64,000 nt of DNA from Sporosarcina sp. D27 (GTDB taxonomy: Bacteria > Bacillota > Bacilli > Bacillales_A > Planococcaceae): assembly GCF_000586555.1 (NCBI RefSeq), contig NZ_AZUC01000046.1, positions 186,001 through 250,000 on the forward strand, written 5' to 3'. Shown here in pieces: positions 59,616-64,000 of the stretch; position 1 is the first letter of the stretch; every line of letters starts with the position of its first letter. The position numbers and the translations under genes are program-made. The notes under the pieces were generated by a model that was not told the DNA's origin, did not search any database, and saw only the letters and a list, made by a program, of their open reading frames with translations.

Positions 59616-61226
59616 TTACTTCTTAGTTTGTTGTTTTGCAGGTGAAGGGTCATTTGCAGAGACAAGTGGAATCGCACGTAAAAATACTGCAACAATCACG
59701 CCCACAACCATGATACAAGCGGCCACAAAGAAAGTTGTCGTAATGGCTTCACTGAATATCCCTTTAACCGTGCCAACCAACTGTTCAGCAATCGGCTGAA
59801 CATCCGCTGGTAGACTTGCTTTTAGTTTTTCAAGTCTTGGTACATCCAATAATATCTCTGGATTCATGAGCTGACCGACTTTTCCAGCTTCTTCCCGAGG
59901 CAAATTGGATATTGCTCCACCGCCTTCACCTGTGAACTCTGACGTCAACTTTTTTGACATAACTGAACTCATGATAGCTCCGAAAATTCCGATTCCGATA
60001 GTGTTTCCAAGGGAACGGAATAACTGTGAGGAGGCTGAGGCAACACCAAGTTGTCGCAAGCTAACTGCATTTTGTACAGTGAGTGAAAATACAGGCATGC
60101 TAAGTCCAAGACCAATCCCAACAACACATAAATACAAGATTATCAATGCTACAGGAGTACTAATAGAAATGAAACTCATCAAAAAGATGCCAATGGCTCC
60201 AATAGATAATCCTAAGATGGCCAGCCCTTTATATTTCCCCGTTTTCGTCATGAAAGCTCCGGCGAACGTCGTTGCAAACACCATTGTAATCGACATTGGC
60301 ATCATAATGTATCCTGATCCACTTGGAGAAATTCCTTTTACACCTTGAATGAAGAACGGTGTATAAATCATAATTCCCATCATACCCGCGCCCAATAAAA
60401 ACCCAGCGCTGTTGGACATGGTAACAATGTCGTTTTTAAATAGCGAAAGTGGTAAGACGGGTGTCTTCACTTTGCTTTCAGTAATAAAAAACGCTATCAA
60501 CGCAAGAATGGTCAATGCAAAGAGTCCGATGATTTGCCAAGAAGACCATGGGTATTTGCCTACTCCTTCACCTGCGAAGCTGAATGCGAGTAAGAGAGAA
60601 ACGATCGTTACTGTTAAAAATAGAGATCCGAAGTAATCGATGGACTCGCCTTCTCTTCTCGGAACTTTCGGGAACAATTTTGCAATCAACACAAATGCTA
60701 CGAGACCAAGGGGCAAGAAAATCCAGAAGACCCAATGCCAATCGAGGTGATCGACAATGTATCCCCCCATCAAAGGTCCAAGAACACTGGAAACCCCAAA
60801 GATTCCACTCATTGCCCCCGTCCATTTCGCTCGTTCTCTTGGTAAATATAAATCACCAACTGCAGTAAATGCGGTAGACATAATAACACCTGCACCGATT
60901 CCTGTAATCCCTCTGAAAATGATCAGTTGGAAAATCGACGACGAAAATCCTGACAGGAATGCACCGACCATGAAAATTCCGATACCCGCTAGTAGAAACG
61001 GTTTCCTACCGTAAATATCAGACAATTTCCCAACAAGAATCGTCGCTACCGCCATAGTCAACAAGTAAATCGTGATGACCCAAGTGTAATAATCCATGCC
61101 GCCAAGTCGTGAAATGATTCGTGGCATGGCGACACCGATTATCGTTTGGTTAATGGCCGAGAAAAACATAGCCGTCATAATTGCAATCATGATAGTCACT
61201 TTTTGCTTCGCTGTTAAGTGGTTCAT
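59616..61226 (-). CDS. DHA2-family MFS multidrug efflux transporter (EmrB/QacA type)
   Basis: A 536-residue transporter with 14 predicted helices, the DHA2 number. Motif A reads G-K-L-S-D-I-Y-G-R-K-P-F near residue 62, and motif C-like G-P-L-M-G-G-Y-I-V-D near 152 marks a drug:H+ antiporter. It would export hydrophobic or cationic drugs. Its start overlaps the stop of a MarR-type regulator gene by four bases, so it is co-transcribed with and probably controlled by that regulator. Confidence 0.9.
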   Translation of the reverse strand: MNHLTAKQKVTIMIAIMTAMFFSAINQTIIGVAMPRIISRLGGMDYYTWVITIYLLTMAVATILVGKLSDIYGRKPFLLAGIGIFMVGAFLSGFSSSIFQLIIFRGITGIGAGVIMSTAFTAVGDLYLPRERAKWTGAMSGIFGVSSVLGPLMGGYIVDHLDWHWVFWIFLPLGLVAFVLIAKLFPKVPRREGESIDYFGSLFLTVTIVSLLLAFSFAGEGVGKYPWSSWQIIGLFALTILALIAFFITESKVKTPVLPLSLFKNDIVTMSNSAGFLLGAGMMGIMIYTPFFIQGVKGISPSGSGYIMMPMSITMVFATTFAGAFMTKTGKYKGLAILGLSIGAIGIFLMSFISISTPVALIILYLCVVGIGLGLSMPVFSLTVQNAVSLRQLGVASASSQLFRSLGNTIGIGIFGAIMSSVMSKKLTSEFTGEGGGAISNLPREEAGKVGQLMNPEILLDVPRLEKLKASLPADVQPIAEQLVGTVKGIFSEAITTTFFVAACIMVVGVIVAVFLRAIPLVSANDPSPAKQQTKK

Positions 61227-61669
61227 TTTTCATTTCCTTTCATAATCGATATATTTTCAGCTGCCTGTTCAAAAATCTCGATAATCATTGGCAGTTGGTT
61301 TTCATTTAGATGACTAAATGCTTCAGTCATCTTCGTTCTACCAACCTCGCGCAACTGCTGCAGCATTTCTCTTCCTTCGTCAGTGATTCCCAAATAGATA
61401 ATTCGGCGATCTTTTTCATCGCGTACTCGAGTCACATATCCATGATCGATGAGTTTGTCTGAAGCAGCGGTCACAGCTCCAGCTGTCAAACCAAGAATTT
61501 GTGCGAGCTCCGACATTTTCAAAGGACCTTTACGCGATAGTGTAAATACTAAGTGCGACTGAGATCCTGGTAAATGTGATTCAAAAACTTGCTTCCACAT
61601 CTTCCCCATTTCTCGAGTCACATTCCAGAATAATTCCTCAAACCTTATAAAATCCTTAGAATTTCCCAC
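61223..61669 (-). CDS. MarR-family regulator of the adjacent efflux pump
   Basis: A 148-residue MarR-family winged-helix protein: L-K-M-S-E-L-A-Q-I-L-G-L-T-A-G-A-V-T-A-A-S-D-K-L-I is the HTH, followed by the wing H-G-Y-V-T-R-V-R-D-E-K-D-R-R-I-I-Y-L, a classic MarR pattern with the conserved D-x-R. It likely represses its own operon until a drug-like ligand binds. GTG start at 61667-61669 with GAAGGAGG 11 bases upstream. An inverted TACTTCA/TGAAGTA pair at about 61697-61732 is a candidate operator. Confidence 0.88.
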   Translation of the reverse strand: MGNSKDFIRFEELFWNVTREMGKMWKQVFESHLPGSQSHLVFTLSRKGPLKMSELAQILGLTAGAVTAASDKLIDHGYVTRVRDEKDRRIIYLGITDEGREMLQQLREVGRTKMTEAFSHLNENQLPMIIEIFEQAAENISIMKGNEK

Positions 61670-61864
61670 TGCCCCAAAATCCTCCTTCTTATAAAACTAC
61701 TTCACTTACTAAATGCTTTAACAGTTGAAGTATTTATTAGTATAAGTTCCCATCAGATCTGCGTCAAGCATTAAAGAGGCTTTCAATGGAAATGACCGTG
61801 AGTAAGCGGTATGATATAAACACTAGAGTCTACTACATCGTATTATGGAAAGAAGGATTTTGAC

Positions 61865-62686
61865 ATGAATGAAACTGCCCTACAAAAAGATGCGATGCGC
61901 GTTTTAAAAGCAACGAGCCGTACATTCTACATACCGATTAAATTATTGAACCCGACACTTCGTAAAACGGTCGGCTCTGCTTATCTATGCCTCCGTGCGA
62001 TTGATGAAATCGAAGATCATGAAGAACTGGATTCTGCGAAAAAGACTGCTTTGCTACGAGCAACAGCAGAACTTCTTCGAGACGGATTCAACGAGGCAGA
62101 CTATGCTGAACTCTTAAAATCTGTACAAGGCAAGTTACCTGAAGTAACACTACGTTTAGCCGATTGGCTTGCTGTATGTCCGCCGGAGTTGTACGAAAAT
62201 GTCCGCAATGTCACTGCAATTATGGCCGACGGCATGGCAAAATGGGTAGAAAAAGACTTCCAAATTGAAACTAAGGAAGACTTGGATGAGTATACGTACT
62301 ACGTGGCAGGACTTGTCGGTGTCATGCTCTCAGATATTTGGGAACAATACGATGGAACAATCACCGATCGAGAGTTAGCAATCGGATATGGTCGAGGCTT
62401 GCAAGCAGTCAATATGCTACGTAACCAAGACGAAGACGCAGAAAGAGGAGTCCGTTTCTTACCTGAAGGATGGACACGTGATGATTTGTTTGACTACGCC
62501 AGAGTAAATCTGGACATGGCGGATGCTTATATGAAGCAGATCGAAACGAAAAACATCACGTTGTTCTGCAAAATCCCCCTAGCACTCGCGAAAAAGACAT
62601 TGTCTGCGCTCGAAAAAGGCGAAGAGAAGATGAAACGCGACGAAGTAAATGCAACTGTAGATGAAATTTTAAAAGAGACCACCTAA
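61865..62686 (+). CDS. Squalene/phytoene synthase-family protein with an altered second Asp motif
   Basis: A 273-residue helical prenyltransferase-fold protein. The first motif is intact and squalene-synthase-like: L-R-A-I-D47-E-I-E-D51. The second reads N-M-L-R-N187-Q-D-E-D191-A-E-R-G-V-R-F-L-P, where the first aspartate of D-x-x-x-D is asparagine. S-R-T-F-Y-I-P-I near residue 18 is the family start. It may form a C30 product, but the substitution leaves activity open; the family also includes B. subtilis YisP, a farnesyl diphosphate phosphatase. No other terpenoid gene is nearby. Start ATG follows GAAAGAAGG. Confidence 0.82.
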   Translation: MNETALQKDAMRVLKATSRTFYIPIKLLNPTLRKTVGSAYLCLRAIDEIEDHEELDSAKKTALLRATAELLRDGFNEADYAELLKSVQGKLPEVTLRLADWLAVCPPELYENVRNVTAIMADGMAKWVEKDFQIETKEDLDEYTYYVAGLVGVMLSDIWEQYDGTITDRELAIGYGRGLQAVNMLRNQDEDAERGVRFLPEGWTRDDLFDYARVNLDMADAYMKQIETKNITLFCKIPLALAKKTLSALEKGEEKMKRDEVNATVDEILKETT

Positions 62687-62713
62687 AAAAGAGCAGCTGC
62701 GGCTGCTCTTTTT
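62686..62713 (+). terminator. Terminator of the squalene-synthase-family gene
   Basis: AAAAAGAGCAGC (62686-62697) pairs with GCTGCTCTTTTT (62702-62713) around TGCG. Confidence 0.9.
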
Positions 62714-62740
62714 CGTTTGGCGATCGCTAGCGTCGGTGTG

Positions 62741-63200
62741 CTGATTATAAATCGTGGATTTTGATCATAAGTTCTGGTTTGTGATCATAAATCGTGGATT
62801 CTGCTCATAAACTCCGGTTTGTGATCATAACCCACACATTCCGCTCATAAACTTTGGTTTGTGATCATAAACCCCACATTCCGCTCATAAACTCCGGTTT
62901 GTGATAATAAACCACACATTCTGCTCATAAACTTTGGTTTGCGATCATAAATCGTGGATTCTGCTCATAAACTCTGATTTGTGATCATAAACCTCACATT
63001 CTGCTCATAAACTCTGGTTTGTGATCATAAATCTCACATTCCGCTCATAAACTTTGATTTGTGCTCATAAATCTCGCTTTCCGCTCATAAACTTTGATTT
63101 GTGATCATAAATTTCACATTCTGCTCATAAACTCCGGTTTGTGATCATAAACCCCAATTTCCGCTCATAAACTCTAGTTTGTGATCATAAACCCCATAGT
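62741..63200. repeat. Tandem array 2, 40-bp period of two alternating 20-bp half-units
   Basis: Twenty-three half-units in exact 20-bp phase. From 62781 the A units (GTGATCATAA, 11 slots) alternate with B units (CTGCTCATAA or CCGCTCATAA, 10 slots). The first two units (CTGATTATAA, TTGATCATAA) are degenerate; slot 62901 reads GTGATAATAA and slot 63061 GTGCTCATAA. The variable decamers differ from array 1: after A they resemble ACCCCACATT, after B ACTCCGGTTT. The array lies between the terminator of the plus-strand synthase gene and the minus-strand kinase-like gene. Function unknown. Confidence 0.95.
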
Positions 63201-63282
63201 TCCATTAATAAGTCCACCTCTTATCTCTCAAAATTACTATTAATTCCATAAAATAACACAATTATTTTGAAACACAAATAAA

Positions 63283-63304
63283 ACGAACTGCTAAGGCAGC
63301 TCGT
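63283..63304 (-). terminator. Terminator of the kinase-like gene
   Basis: ACGAACTGC (63283-63291) pairs with GCAGCTCGT (63296-63304) with one mismatch, followed on the minus strand by TTTTATTTG; it overlaps the end of the gene. Confidence 0.6.
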
Positions 63305-63827
63305 CTAATTTTGCTTGTTCACATTTCTGGAGAAAATCTTGTATTTGTCTTCGTGATTGAAGATGGAACACCTTTTTTCCGTCTTCTGTGTATCGATGCA
63401 TCCTACTCTGCATATCTAGTTTTCGCCGTCTATACGTAGTCACGATATACTTAAGGAATTCCCAGTCCAATTTTTCAGGACACTCTTTGCCTAGTTCCGG
63501 CCTCGTTTGATGATGATATTTAATCCGCCGTTTTAGCACGCGAAACAAGCACAGGTAAAGAGGTAGTTCCAAATAAACGACCGTGTCAGCATAGTTCTCT
63601 CGCACTGACAGTGTTTTAGAATAGTTTCCTTCTATAATCCAGTTAGAACCCACTGTTGCATCCACTTGACGCCGTTGAAAAACCTCATCACTAACCTCTT
63701 TCCAACCAGGTTCAAAATATAAACTATCCAAATAAGTAACTGGATAATTAAGCTTTTCTCCTAAGGTACGAGCAAATGTCGATTTCCCCGTTCCCGCAGA
63801 AACTCCCATCACTAGAATTCGATTCAT
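63291..63827 (-). CDS. P-loop nucleotide kinase-like protein (topology modulation/FlaR-like)
   Basis: A 178-residue adenylate-kinase-like P-loop protein: Walker A G-V-S-A-G-T-G-K-S-T near residue 8, then T-Y-L-D-S-L-Y-F-E-P-G-W near 32, W-I-I-E-G-N-Y near 63 and R-V-L-K-R-R-I near 96 (lid-like arginines). Proteins with the D-x-x-Y/F-W/G-W and I-x-E-G-N-Y pattern are annotated as DNA topology modulation protein or adenylate kinase-like; the true substrate is unknown. ATG at 63825-63827 follows GAGGGAGG; the frame begins five codons earlier. Confidence 0.8.
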   Translation of the reverse strand: MNRILVMGVSAGTGKSTFARTLGEKLNYPVTYLDSLYFEPGWKEVSDEVFQRRQVDATVGSNWIIEGNYSKTLSVRENYADTVVYLELPLYLCLFRVLKRRIKYHHQTRPELGKECPEKLDWEFLKYIVTTYRRRKLDMQSRMHRYTEDGKKVFHLQSRRQIQDFLQKCEQAKLDELP

Positions 63828-63842
63828 AACAACCTCCCTCAT

Positions 63843-64000
63843 TCAAACTCCAACTTGCTTTCGCTTTGCAAATTCAAAATCTCCATCATGTACCGTCATC
63901 TTTTTTTGATCAATCCACGCGATCTTCGTAAATAGCTTTTGTAGAAAATAACGATCGTGACTCACTGCAATCATTGTGCCTTCAAAATTCTCAAGCGTAT
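63843..64000 (-). CDS. ABC-F family ATPase, C-terminal 51 residues
   Basis: The 3' end of a gene entering from the right edge. The visible sequence T-L-E-N-F-E-G-T-M-I-A-V-S-H-D-R-Y-F-L-Q-K-L ends an ABC-F ATPase domain: S-H-D-R-x-F is the H-loop motif of these proteins. F-T-K-I-A-W-I-D-Q-K-K-M-T-V-H-D-G-D-F follows, as after the second ATPase domain. ABC-F proteins act on ribosomes in translation or antibiotic protection; which subgroup this is cannot be told from the fragment. The stop is 15 bp upstream of the kinase-like start. Confidence 0.85.
   Translation of the reverse strand, partial: TLENFEGTMIAVSHDRYFLQKLFTKIAWIDQKKMTVHDGDFEFAKRKQVGV

Noticed and set aside
62741..63200. CRISPR array
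   Set aside because: The fixed and variable parts are each only about 10 bp, variable decamers recur within the array, two repeat types alternate, and there are no cas genes nearby.

Overview
This is a chromosomal window from a low-to-mid GC Gram-positive bacterium of the Bacillales, most likely the family Planococcaceae (Sporosarcina/Planococcus-like). This is an inference from protein content, strong Shine-Dalgarno sequences, frequent TTG starts (at least eight genes) and gene order: the block ccdA - ccdC - yneK-like - acnA - yneP-like - yneR-like - plsY - parE - parC matches the Bacillus subtilis ccdA-to-parC region. The spore genes that sit between ccdC and parE in B. subtilis (sspO, sspP, tlp, cotM) are absent. 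No rRNA, tRNA, insertion sequence, prophage or CRISPR array was seen.

Layout. 1-1.0 kb: Fur-boxed iron-uptake genes (efeO and the start of efeB). 1.1-2.8 kb: an SOS-controlled Y-family polymerase with a YolD-like partner. 2.9-6.4 kb: a heterodimeric multidrug ABC exporter with one degenerate ATP site. 6.6-10.4 kb: a MarR-controlled operon (VOC dioxygenase, luciferase-like monooxygenase, flavin reductase, nitroreductase) resembling quinone/azo detoxification operons. 10.9-15.4 kb: cytochrome c/thiol genes (ccdA, thioredoxin-like, ccdC), a trio of tiny conserved proteins, SCO, a lytic transglycosylase and a GlsB-type membrane protein. 15.5-26.1 kb: nicotinamidase, aconitase, thioesterase, a 40-bp-period repeat array, a type I toxin-antitoxin locus, a HesB-like protein, plsY and topoisomerase IV. 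26.2-31.9 kb: MFS transporter, a duplicated small protein, acetyltransferase, molybdate transporter modABC and a divergent HTH/periplasmic-binding regulator.

32-45 kb: AI-2E-type membrane protein and LCP protein, msrA, two glutamine synthetase genes flanking a Ca2+/H+ antiporter, and the opp oligopeptide transporter. 45.3-48.4 kb: DUF3899 protein, a mirror-image quartet of DUF948 genes and a CHY zinc-finger protein. 48.4-52.2 kb: acyl-CoA ligase and a GHKL/LytTR two-component system. 52.3-59.4 kb: M16 peptidase pair, a lipoprotein, two ABC exporters and a thioredoxin in one minus-strand run. 59.6-64 kb: MarR/MFS efflux pair, a squalene/phytoene-synthase-family gene, a second 40-bp-period array, a nucleotide-kinase-like P-loop protein and the 3' end of an ABC-F gene.

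The least explained features are the two long arrays (19633-20002 and 62741-63200). Each is a strict alternation of two 20-bp half-units carrying GATCATAA or GCTCATAA, and each sits between convergent genes. The small toxin gene at 20240 with its convergent antisense RNA is a complete, well-supported type I toxin-antitoxin module. All assignments come from reading the sequence; no database search was run.
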